Shown here piece after piece: positions 1 to 6,116 of a stretch of DNA of 9,802 nucleotides. Below the pieces are notes generated by a model. That model ran no database searches. It worked only from the letters and a program-made list of their open reading frames with translations, and was not told the origin of the DNA. The translations under genes were made by a program, and so were the position numbers. Within the stretch, counting starts at the first letter, position 1. Each line of letters begins with the position of its first letter. Source of the stretch: Pseudomonadota bacterium (GTDB taxonomy: Bacteria; Pseudomonadota; Gammaproteobacteria; Burkholderiales; Burkholderiaceae_B); assembly GCA_023440825.1 (NCBI GenBank), contig JAEXRL010000005.1, positions 1 to 9,802 on the forward strand, given 5' to 3'.

Positions 1-167
1 GATAACCGCTGAAGGCATCTAAGCGGGAAACTCGTCTGAAGATTAGGTATCCCGGGGGCTTGACCCCCCTGTAGGGTCGTCCGAGACCAGGACGTTGATA
101 GGCTGGGTGTGGAAGTGCAGTAATGCACGTAGCTAACCAGTACTAATTGCCCGTGAGGCTTGATCCT
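1..167 (+). rRNA. rrl: 23S ribosomal RNA, 3' end (partial)
   Basis: This is the last part of large-subunit rRNA; the gene begins outside the window. The sequence follows the familiar bacterial 23S terminus: GGCATCTAAGCGGGAAACT near the start, GACGTTGATAGGCTGGGTGT in the middle, then AGCTAACCAGTACTAATTGC and CCGTGAGGCTTGATCCT at the end. The 3' boundary is placed by analogy with E. coli, where 23S ends GGCTTAACCTT, and may be off by a few bases. The 5S gene follows in the same direction, as expected for an rRNA operon. Confidence 0.95.
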
Positions 168-185
168 ATAACTCTTGTGGTTATA
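167..185 (+). other. Hairpin at the 23S/spacer junction
   Basis: A perfect 6-bp stem, TATAAC (167-172) with GTTATA (180-185), lies directly at the 23S end with a 7-base loop. Such structures in the 23S-5S spacer often help pre-rRNA processing, which is inference here. The rest of the spacer (186-332) has no tRNA. It does hold a longer-range pairing, TAACTGGGGTG (268-278) with CACACCAGTTA (321-331), 10 of 11 positions paired, just ahead of the 5S gene. Confidence 0.35.
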
Positions 186-332
186 GATATGACAAGCATT
201 GTTGTTAGACACAAAATTGAATTGAACGCGCCGCCCGTGCGCTTTGTGAACCTGGTTAGTGAGTAGCTAACTGGGGTGCTTCTTCTCAAATTGGTCTTGT
301 AGCGCGTACTCGCTGCAGGACACACCAGTTAC

Positions 333-446
333 GCTTGACGACCATGGCAAAGTGGCCCCACTCCTTCCCATCCCGAACAGGACCGTGAAACGCTTTAGCG
401 CCGATGATAGTGGACGGACGTCTGTGAAAGTAGGTCATCGTCAGGC
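333..446 (+). rRNA. rrf: 5S ribosomal RNA
   Basis: Complete 5S rRNA of about 114 nt. The core TCCCATCCCGAACAGGACC, GTGAAACGC and GCCGATGATAGT are strongly conserved 5S landmarks. The 5' end (GCTTGACGACC) pairs with the 3' end (GGTCATCGTCAGGC) to make the terminal helix, which sets the boundaries to within a base or two. The sequence resembles 5S genes of Bordetella/Alcaligenes relatives, judged from memory. It is the last gene of the rRNA operon, since an intrinsic terminator follows within about 10 bases. Confidence 0.95.
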
Positions 447-455
447 TCTTATACC

Positions 456-490
456 AAAACCCCGCAAGAATATATCTTGCGGGGTTTTTT
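456..490 (+). terminator. Rho-independent terminator of the rRNA operon
   Basis: A 14-bp perfect stem pairs 456-469 (core ACCCCGCAAGA) with 475-488, closing the 5-base loop ATATA. A T-run at 485-490 follows the GC-rich part of the stem. It starts 10 bases after the 5S end, so it should end the rRNA transcript. Confidence 0.92.
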
Positions 491-635
491 ATGCTTGAAA
501 ATTGGCATCAATTTCGTATTGTGCTGGCTCATCAAGATTAAGCTGCCCTTCTGACCCTAGATGTACAAGTAAGTTTGTGCAATTCAGAGTAAAATGTCCC
601 TAAGACTTTTGCTTATCGTTGTTTAGGAGAAGCTG

Positions 636-1001
636 ATGGATCAAACCCCCAGGCCTGATTTAGAGCAAGGTGTATCACTGCGTTTACTCACGCACGTCAG
701 TTATGGCTTGTTTGCACTGGGAGTGGTGACAGCGGGGATGCTAACTATAGCGACTATCGCGGCTATAGTGCTTGCGTATATTAAACGTAGCGAAGCATCA
801 GGCACCATTTATGCTAGCCATCTAGACTGGTTAATTAAAACCTTTTGGTGGGGATTGCTGTGGTACTTTGTGAGTGGTGTGCTAACGTTGATATTTATAG
901 GTTGGATAGGCATCTTCATCACTACCATTTGGGTGATCTACCGCTTAATACGTGGCTGGCTTGCTTTGCTTGAGGGCAAAACCCTAGGTTATGGTTATTA
1001 G
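636..1001 (+). CDS. Small integral membrane protein, COG3671/DUF4870-like
   Basis: A 121-residue protein of unknown function, probably in the inner membrane. Hydrophobic stretches at about residues 23-49, 69-88 and 89-106 give three likely membrane segments, separated by a short polar loop. That loop reads AYIKRSEASGTIYASHLDW and is followed by IKTFWWGLLW. The end carries IYRLIRGWLALLEGKTL. I recall this pattern (KR..A.GT.Y.SH..W.I.TFW, then YR..RG...L..GK) from the small membrane-protein family annotated as COG3671 or DUF4870; no biochemical role is established. The start is ATG with AGGAG (625-629) well placed. It stands alone between the rRNA terminator and its own terminator. I found no convincing -35/-10 pair in 491-620, though TAAAAT at 590-595 could be a -10. 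Confidence 0.85.
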   Translation: MDQTPRPDLEQGVSLRLLTHVSYGLFALGVVTAGMLTIATIAAIVLAYIKRSEASGTIYASHLDWLIKTFWWGLLWYFVSGVLTLIFIGWIGIFITTIWVIYRLIRGWLALLEGKTLGYGY

Positions 1002-1023
1002 GCTTTTGCTTACGTAAAAACAT

Positions 1024-1057
1024 AAAAGGGTTGGCTATGTGAGCCAGCCCTTTTTTT
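1024..1057. terminator. Bidirectional intrinsic terminator between convergent genes
   Basis: Stem AAAAGGGTTGGCT (1024-1036) pairs with AGCCAGCCCTTTT (1042-1054) across the loop ATGTG, with one G-U pair, followed by T-run 1051-1057. On the minus strand the same stem is followed by TTTTATG. It therefore can end both the small membrane-protein transcript from the left and the 1118-1678 transcript from the right. Confidence 0.85.
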
Positions 1058-1117
1058 CGTCTTAACAATCAGTCTAGCTCATGGTCTAGATCACACAGAG
1101 AACACTTCAATACTCAT

Positions 1118-1678
1118 TTAATTACCTGAAGTTCCCAGTACATGGATCTGCTCAATGCAAAGATGGTGCATGGCCTCGCGTAGCAAAATAAGATAAGCCC
1201 ACAGCTTTTCTGCTTTAGGCAGCACCACAGTGTGGGGACCATCTAGTGCCGCTTTAACATATAGATTAAAGCAGGCCTCGATAGTATCCAGATTCACTAC
1301 GCGATGCTGTTGTTGGTTGATGCTTTGTACCCAGCTCAGTAGAGTTTGAGCAGGTTGGTCTGCCGTGAATACATGAAATTGGCGTAAGTCTAAATGCGCG
1401 GGCATGATGCTGTTTTCAATGTGTTCAATAGCGCGTTCGGCTTGCAAGGCATCGGGATGCGAGTGGGTGAGAAACTGTGTGCCCAGTAGATCCAAACCAA
1501 TATGCTCAAATCGTTCTATGTGTATAGGTACACCAATCCGCGCGATTTCAATCACGCCCTCTTGGTCGCTAAATGCCAATAAGGCAATTTGAGACTTGGG
1601 GTGGGAGCGTTGCAAGTGCTGCAATAGTGGTGCGGAGTGCGAGGGCTCGTGTGCCAGCTCAGTCGTAGTAGGGGGCAT
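1118..1678 (-). CDS. Hypothetical protein, conserved-looking, function unknown
   Basis: I do not recognise this gene. From the chosen ATG the protein has 186 residues; an upstream in-frame ATG at 1708 would give 196. I prefer 1678 because AAGGA sits 5 bases before it, while the upstream ATG has only a weak AGGG. There is no signal peptide and no membrane segment, so it is probably cytoplasmic. The sequence looks like a mixed alpha/beta globular domain: IALLAFSDQEGVIEIARIG suggests beta strands, and LPKAEKLWAYLILLREAMHHL near the C-terminus suggests an amphipathic helix, followed by IEQIHVLG. It is His-rich but shows no metal-binding pattern I can name. It lies 132 bp downstream of phr on the same strand, with no clear terminator between, so it may be co-transcribed with phr, and it ends at the shared terminator 1024-1057. 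Confidence 0.7.
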   Translation of the reverse strand: MPPTTTELAHEPSHSAPLLQHLQRSHPKSQIALLAFSDQEGVIEIARIGVPIHIERFEHIGLDLLGTQFLTHSHPDALQAERAIEHIENSIMPAHLDLRQFHVFTADQPAQTLLSWVQSINQQQHRVVNLDTIEACFNLYVKAALDGPHTVVLPKAEKLWAYLILLREAMHHLCIEQIHVLGTSGN

Positions 1679-1810
1679 GGTAGTCCTTGATCGCTTTAAT
1701 AGCCCCATTCTATGCCCTATATCAATCTCTTGAATAGGCAGTGGCGTGTTTTTGTGCTGCCTGAGCGTCTTGTAGACCTATGCCATGGCTGGTGTATAAG
1801 CAAAGGCTCC

Positions 1811-3211
1811 TTAGCTTTTATACAACGCTAAGGCGAGCTCACGCTGCGTAGCGTGGTCTACCAGTGGCAAGGGGTAGTCTTGGCCTAATTGAACAGTGAT
1901 AGGTAACTGACGGCTTAACCAGGGTGCATGTATGCTTTTATTGTCTAGACTCGCCAATTCAGGTACATAACGACGTATGAATTGACCGCTAGGATCAAAT
2001 TTTTGAGACTGAGTGACAGGATTAAAGATTCGAAAGTAAGGTTGTGCATCACAACCTGTTGAGGCAGCCCATTGCCAGCCACCAACATTTGAGGCCTGAT
2101 CATAGTCAATCAGTTGCTGAGCAAAAAACTGCTCACCCCAGCGCCAGTCTATAAGCAGATCTTTGATTAAAAAAGAGGCACTCACCATGCGTAAGCGATT
2201 ATGCATATAGCCGCTGTAAAGTAATTGACGTTGCGCCGCATCAATTAAAGGATATCCTGTTTGACCTGTGCACCAGGCCAGCCACCAGTCGTGACGATTG
2301 GGGAAGGATAACTGCTGGTATTCAGGTTTAAAGCTTTGGGTGCAGGTTTTAGGATAATGCCAAAGAAACTGCTGATAAAACTCGCGCCATGCCAATTCTT
2401 TTAGCCAGCATGCAGCGCCAGCAGAGTCGCTAGGCCAGCACAGGTGTACACACTCACGAATGGAAATTGTGCCAAAGCGCAAGTGGGGTGATAGTCGTGA
2501 TACGCCATTTATGGCGGGGAAGTCGCGCTGCTGCTCGTACAGATGCAGTCGTTGAGAAAACGTGTGCAATGTTTCTTGCGCGGCAGGGGTACCACCTTGA
2601 ATTAATAAGTTATCAAAGGGCTCTTGCTTAAAGCCGAGGTGCTCGAGGGTAGGTAATGCTCGCGTGGGACAGCAAAGCAGTTTGTCTAAAAGCGCTTCGC
2701 TATTAAAACGAGGGACTCCCTGAGCTTCTAATCCTTGCTGCCATTTTCGCCAGTACGGGGTAAAGACAGAGTAAGGGCTGTCTTGGGCAGTCAGAATGTC
2801 GTCTTGTTCAAAAATAACCTGATCTTTGTAGAGCCGTAATGTGCAGTCCTGTTGCTGCAGTTCCTTGGCAACGAGTGTGTCGCGTTCTCGGGTACTTGGT
2901 TCATAGTCACGGTTTGCATACACATACTCACTTTGATACAGACGCGCTAATTTGGGTATTTCTTGTTCTGCAGAGCCATGGGCAATAATGAGTTCGCTGC
3001 CCTGCTTTCGCAGCTCGGCTTGCAAACTGAGCAAGCAGGCGTACATAAAGGCGACTTGCTTGCTGTCTGCCGGTCGTTCACTAAGAATGTGAGAATCGAA
3101 TATAAAGACACAGGCTACTGGCAACGATCCTTGCAGAGCAGCATAGAGAGCATGGTTATCCTGTAAACGTAGATCTCGTCGGAGCCAGCAAAGATTAGCG
3201 CGTGTTGCCAT
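1811..3211 (-). CDS. phr: Deoxyribodipyrimidine photo-lyase (class I CPD photolyase)
   Basis: A 466-residue FAD enzyme that uses blue light to split cyclobutane pyrimidine dimers in DNA; the length is normal for E. coli PhrB-type enzymes. The N-terminal antenna domain begins with LCWLRRDLRLQDNHAL (7-22). The C-terminal FAD domain has SRLSPHLRFGTIS (238-250), KELAWREFY (271-279), TGYPLIDAAQRQL, YMHNRLRM, FLIKDLLIDWRWGE, GGWQWAASTG and YFRIFNP. By hand alignment, E272 and W275 match the dimer-contacting E. coli E274 and W277, and N375 matches the FAD-contacting N378. W379 and W356 match the inner Trp pair W382/W359, but the outer W306 is replaced by F303. The antenna cofactor (MTHF or a deazaflavin) cannot be decided. 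Upstream, SWIB is 31 bp away and probably shares the transcript. The Shine-Dalgarno is weak (AGG, 6 bases before ATG). Confidence 0.96.
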   Translation of the reverse strand: MATRANLCWLRRDLRLQDNHALYAALQGSLPVACVFIFDSHILSERPADSKQVAFMYACLLSLQAELRKQGSELIIAHGSAEQEIPKLARLYQSEYVYANRDYEPSTRERDTLVAKELQQQDCTLRLYKDQVIFEQDDILTAQDSPYSVFTPYWRKWQQGLEAQGVPRFNSEALLDKLLCCPTRALPTLEHLGFKQEPFDNLLIQGGTPAAQETLHTFSQRLHLYEQQRDFPAINGVSRLSPHLRFGTISIRECVHLCWPSDSAGAACWLKELAWREFYQQFLWHYPKTCTQSFKPEYQQLSFPNRHDWWLAWCTGQTGYPLIDAAQRQLLYSGYMHNRLRMVSASFLIKDLLIDWRWGEQFFAQQLIDYDQASNVGGWQWAASTGCDAQPYFRIFNPVTQSQKFDPSGQFIRRYVPELASLDNKSIHAPWLSRQLPITVQLGQDYPLPLVDHATQRELALALYKS

Positions 3212-3242
3212 AGTAAGCCTGTGTGAGTGGGTTCCCGAACCG

Positions 3243-3518
3243 TTAGCTTAGATGGGCGGATACGAGCTTGGTTAGTTCAAACATGGAAACTTGCTCTTTG
3301 CCGAACAAGGGGCGCAGCTTATCGTCTGCATTAATGTTACGTCGATTCGCTGGATCTTGTAAGTCGTGTTTTTTTATATATTCCCAAATTTTTTTGGTGA
3401 CCTCTGTACGTGGGATAGGGTCTTTGCCGATGACCGCCGCCAAGGTAGGGCTGGGGGTCAATGGCTTCATGAAACCTGCGTTGGGTTTGCGTGCAGGTTT
3501 TTTATCGGTACTGGCCAT
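3243..3518 (-). CDS. SWIB/MDM2 domain-containing protein
   Basis: A 91-residue stand-alone SWIB-domain protein. A basic, Lys/Pro-rich tail (residues 1-18, with KKPARKP) precedes the SWIB fold at about 17-91. Family marks are FMKPLTPSPTLAAVIG, IPRTEVTKKIWEYIKKHDLQDP, RRNINADDKLRPLFG and VSMFELTKLVSAHL. In eukaryotes SWIB domains occur in chromatin-remodelling complexes, and in chlamydiae they are fused to topoisomerase I. Stand-alone bacterial copies have no settled function; a DNA-related role is inference, helped by the basic tail. AGGAG lies 7 bases before the ATG, a strong ribosome-binding site. It is the first gene of a leftward unit, with phr starting 31 bp downstream. Confidence 0.93.
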   Translation of the reverse strand: MASTDKKPARKPNAGFMKPLTPSPTLAAVIGKDPIPRTEVTKKIWEYIKKHDLQDPANRRNINADDKLRPLFGKEQVSMFELTKLVSAHLS

Positions 3519-3647
3519 GGGCGGAGCTCCTAAAAGTGACTGGGTTGAGATAATGTCAGGCGAAAGAGCTGACTTACTACTTTTTGTATAGCCTGTTTTC
3601 GCTATAGGTGGTGCTTTACTACACGAAGTGTTACCTTTGTGACGCCT

Positions 3648-3668
3648 GACAATGCACTATACATTGTC
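3648..3668. promoter_or_regulatory. Operator-like spaced dyad upstream of the M20 gene
   Basis: A perfect inverted repeat, GACAATG (3648-3654) and CATTGTC (3662-3668), flanks the 7-base spacer CACTATA. It lies 58 bp before the M20 start in a divergent intergenic region. A possible weak promoter overlaps it: TTGTGA at 3637-3642 and TACATT at 3660-3665, spaced 17 bp. A dimeric repressor or activator would fit, but the regulator family cannot be named from this. It is too short and loosely spaced to look like an intrinsic terminator, and no T-run follows. Confidence 0.4.
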
Positions 3669-3726
3669 CATCATTGCATGCCCTAGGCGGTGAGTCCACG
3701 CTTTTTCTCATGATAATGTGACCTTT

Positions 3727-4926
3727 ATGACTACACTTGATTTTCGTTTGATTCAACAGCTACAGCCTGAGTTGGCGCGTGTGCGTCAGGATATTCATGC
3801 GCACCCGGAGCTCGGTTTTCAGGAGCATCGCACAGCAGCGCTGGTGGAGCAGTCCTTGCGAGACTGGGGGTACGAGGTGCATACGGGTATAGGTGGCACT
3901 GGTGTGGTAGGGGTATTGCAAGGCTCGCTGCCCGAGCCTGGGCCAAGTATAGGCTTACGGGCAGACATGGATGCCTTACCTATTCAAGAAAAAAGCGGCT
4001 TACCCCATCAGTCCCGTCATGCTCAGGTTATGCATGCTTGTGGCCATGACGGGCATACAGCTATTTTGCTGGGTACTGCTCAGTACCTGGCAAAAACGCG
4101 CGCCTTTAGTGGACGTGTCGTGCTGATTTTTCAACCAGCAGAGGAAGGCCTGGGGGGGGCTCAGGCTATGTTGGATGATGGGCTGTTTGAGCGCTTTCCT
4201 TGCGATGAAATTTACGCTTTACACAACTGGCCTGGTTTGCCGCCTGGTGTGATTGGGGTGAACCCAGGACCCATGATGGCGGCTGCGGATGAGTTTGATA
4301 TAGTGGTTCATGGTAAAGGTGGGCATGGGGCCCATGCTTACCAGACAATAGATCCCATAGTAATTAGTGCGCAACTCATTACTGCCTTGCAGACGCTGGT
4401 CTCCAGAAATGTACCCGCTATGGATGCGGCGGTACTGACGGTTGCTGCGATTCAGGCAGGCAGGTTGGAGGCACGTAATGTGATCCATGATCAGGCCCGT
4501 TTGAGTGGAACAGTGCGCACCTTCAAGCCCGAGGTGCAGGAGCTGGTGGTAGAGCGCATGCAAAATATGATCAAGGGAATGGCTGCGGCCTATGATGTGC
4601 GTATTGAACTCGAGTATCGTCGTCTGTTCCCGGCCACAATTAATCATGATGGACCCGCTGCGAAAGTGGCCTCAGTGGCCCACTCTTTGTTTGGGGCAGA
4701 TATGGTGCAATATCCTTTCACGCCCTCTATGGGGGCCGAGGATTTCTCTTATATGTTGCAAGTGTGTCCAGGTGCGTATTTCCGTTTGGGTCAGGGCGGT
4801 GCAGAGCAAGGACGTGTGTTGCATAATGCCATATTCGACTTTAACGATGATGTTATTGCTAATGGGGTAGCCATGTTTGTTGGGCTAGTGCAAAGTGGTG
4901 CCTACCCCGTGGGTAATGGGCAATAA
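3727..4926 (+). CDS. M20-family amidohydrolase (hippurate hydrolase-like)
   Basis: A 399-residue metallo-amidohydrolase of the M20D subgroup (hippurate hydrolase / N-acyl-amino-acid hydrolase / IAA-amino acid hydrolase type), the usual length, probably cytoplasmic. It should cleave the amide bond of an N-acylated amino acid, but the true substrate cannot be read from sequence. Marks in order: IHAHPELGFQEHRT; GLRADMDALPIQE; the metal motif HACGHDGHTA, with C105, H107 and D108; QPAEEG with E139/E140; ALHNWPG with H166; the lid-domain stretch GKGGHGAHAYQTIDP; GTVRTF; SMGAEDFSYML; and the C-terminal ligand H366 in LHNAIFDFND. I chose ATG 3727; an in-frame GTG at 3718 is the alternative. Neither has a clear Shine-Dalgarno. 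pyrC begins 45 bp downstream and may share the transcript. Confidence 0.93.
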   Translation: MTTLDFRLIQQLQPELARVRQDIHAHPELGFQEHRTAALVEQSLRDWGYEVHTGIGGTGVVGVLQGSLPEPGPSIGLRADMDALPIQEKSGLPHQSRHAQVMHACGHDGHTAILLGTAQYLAKTRAFSGRVVLIFQPAEEGLGGAQAMLDDGLFERFPCDEIYALHNWPGLPPGVIGVNPGPMMAAADEFDIVVHGKGGHGAHAYQTIDPIVISAQLITALQTLVSRNVPAMDAAVLTVAAIQAGRLEARNVIHDQARLSGTVRTFKPEVQELVVERMQNMIKGMAAAYDVRIELEYRRLFPATINHDGPAAKVASVAHSLFGADMVQYPFTPSMGAEDFSYMLQVCPGAYFRLGQGGAEQGRVLHNAIFDFNDDVIANGVAMFVGLVQSGAYPVGNGQ

Positions 4927-4971
4927 TATTGTTAAGTTTATTTATTCGTACAAGGTATAAGCAGGCATTTT

Positions 4972-6030
4972 ATGACAAACATAGTGGATCAAATCAGTAT
5001 TCGTCGCCCCGATGACTGGCATTTACATTTACGCGATGGGGCTGTGTTGGAGTCCGTGGTGGGACATACTGCAGCGCAGTTTGACCGTGCCATTATCATG
5101 CCTAACTTGACCCCTCCTGTCACGACGACAGCTTTAGCCTCAGCCTACCGTGAGCGCATTCTGGCAGCGCTGAAAAAAACGGTTCCTGACAGCACTTTTG
5201 AACCTTTAATGACCTTGTACCTAACCGATAATAGCGATCCTGACGAGATGCGCCGAGCTAAAGACTCTGGTTTTGTACACGGGGTGAAGTTGTACCCTGC
5301 GGGCGCGACTACTAACTCAGATGCTGGGGTGAGTGATTTGTTAGGTCGTTGCACGCGGGTGCTGGAAGTGATGCAGCAGATTGGCATGCCTTTACTCGTG
5401 CATGGTGAGGTGACGGACCCCAGTGTGGATTTGTTCGACCGGGAAGCGGTCTTTATTGATCGGGTCATGCTACCTTTACGACGTGCATTTCCTGAGTTGA
5501 AGGTAGTGTTTGAACACTTAACGACCGCTGATGGCGCGGCTTATGTGTCCGAGGCACCAGGCCCTATCGCGGCGACATTAACAGCGCATCACTTGCTGTA
5601 TAACCGCAATGCCTTATTTCAAGGAGGGCTACGTCCACATTGGTACTGTCTTCCTGTATTGAAACGGGAAACTCATCGCCAGGCTTTGTTAAAAGCGGCC
5701 ACCGATGGGTCCGGACGTTTCTTTCTGGGTACCGATAGCGCTCCACACTCCCGTGGGCGCAAAGAGCAAGACTGTGGGTGTGCTGGCTGTTATACGGCCT
5801 TACACGCTATGGAGCTCTATGCGACAGCTTTTGATCAGGTAGGAAAACTGGATCAGCTTGAGGCTTTCGCCAGTCTAAATGGTCCTGCTTTTTATGGCTT
5901 GCCTATTAATACAGGACAATTAACGCTTAAGCGTGCTAACTACACGGTGCCACAGACGCTTTCCATGGCAGGTGAGGAGCTAGTGCCTCTGGCCAATGGT
6001 ACAACCTTGGGCTGGGAAGTACAGAGCTAG
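4972..6030 (+). CDS. pyrC: Dihydroorotase, E. coli (class II) type
   Basis: A 352-residue zinc amidohydrolase catalysing the reversible closure of N-carbamoyl-L-aspartate to dihydroorotate, the third step of de novo pyrimidine synthesis. Length and motifs match the E. coli-type homodimeric enzyme. The first metal motif is DDWHLHLRDG with H17 and H19. K106 in GVKLYPAGATTNSD is the expected carboxylated bridging lysine. H144 (LLVHGEV) and H182 (FEHLTT) are the next ligands, and D255 in GTDSAPH is the catalytic aspartate. IIMPNLTPPV, HHLLYNRNALF and PHWYCLPVLKRE are further family landmarks, so the enzyme looks complete and active. AGG at 4963-4965 sits 6 bases before the ATG. The gene is 45 bp downstream of the M20 gene and faces the ABC-F gene. 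Confidence 0.97.
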   Translation: MTNIVDQISIRRPDDWHLHLRDGAVLESVVGHTAAQFDRAIIMPNLTPPVTTTALASAYRERILAALKKTVPDSTFEPLMTLYLTDNSDPDEMRRAKDSGFVHGVKLYPAGATTNSDAGVSDLLGRCTRVLEVMQQIGMPLLVHGEVTDPSVDLFDREAVFIDRVMLPLRRAFPELKVVFEHLTTADGAAYVSEAPGPIAATLTAHHLLYNRNALFQGGLRPHWYCLPVLKRETHRQALLKAATDGSGRFFLGTDSAPHSRGRKEQDCGCAGCYTALHAMELYATAFDQVGKLDQLEAFASLNGPAFYGLPINTGQLTLKRANYTVPQTLSMAGEELVPLANGTTLGWEVQS

Positions 6031-6066
6031 GGTGGTGTCACACTTTCGTGCTCAGCGATTGGCTCC

Positions 6067-6103
6067 CACTCGCCGGCCATGTTTGATGCATGGTCGGCGA
6101 GTG
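6067..6103. terminator. Strong hairpin between convergent pyrC and ABC-F genes
   Basis: A 15-bp stem pairs CACTCGCCGGCCATG (6067-6081) with CATGGTCGGCGAGTG (6089-6103) over a 7-base loop, with one G-U pair. It sits between the pyrC and ABC-F stop codons. A T-run occurs on the + strand only at 6121-6125, 17 bases past the stem, and there is none on the minus side, so it is not a textbook intrinsic terminator. It may be a 3'-end protecting structure or a transcription barrier. GTGCTCA (6048-6054) and TGAGCAC (6102-6108) form an alternative outer pairing. Confidence 0.5.
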
Positions 6104-6116
6104 AGCACTGAAGGCA

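Noticed and set aside
143..325. 60-codon minus-strand frame over 23S end and spacer
   Set aside because: It overlaps rRNA and its spacer; the open frame has no ribosome-binding site or coding character.
186..332. Possible tRNA in the 23S-5S spacer
   Set aside because: No cloverleaf, TTCRA arm or acceptor stem could be found on reading through the spacer.
3268..3591. 107-codon + strand frame over the SWIB gene
   Set aside because: It is antisense to a clear SWIB domain, has no recognisable protein features, and its end runs into the divergent intergenic region.
3587..3606. TATAGC/GCTATA hairpin in the divergent region
   Set aside because: A 6-bp AT-rich stem with an 8-base loop is weak and easily explained by chance; no T-run and no promoter alignment.
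4219..4647. 142-codon minus-strand frame inside the M20 gene
   Set aside because: Reverse-complement shadow of a gene with complete catalytic motifs; the translation has no family resemblance.
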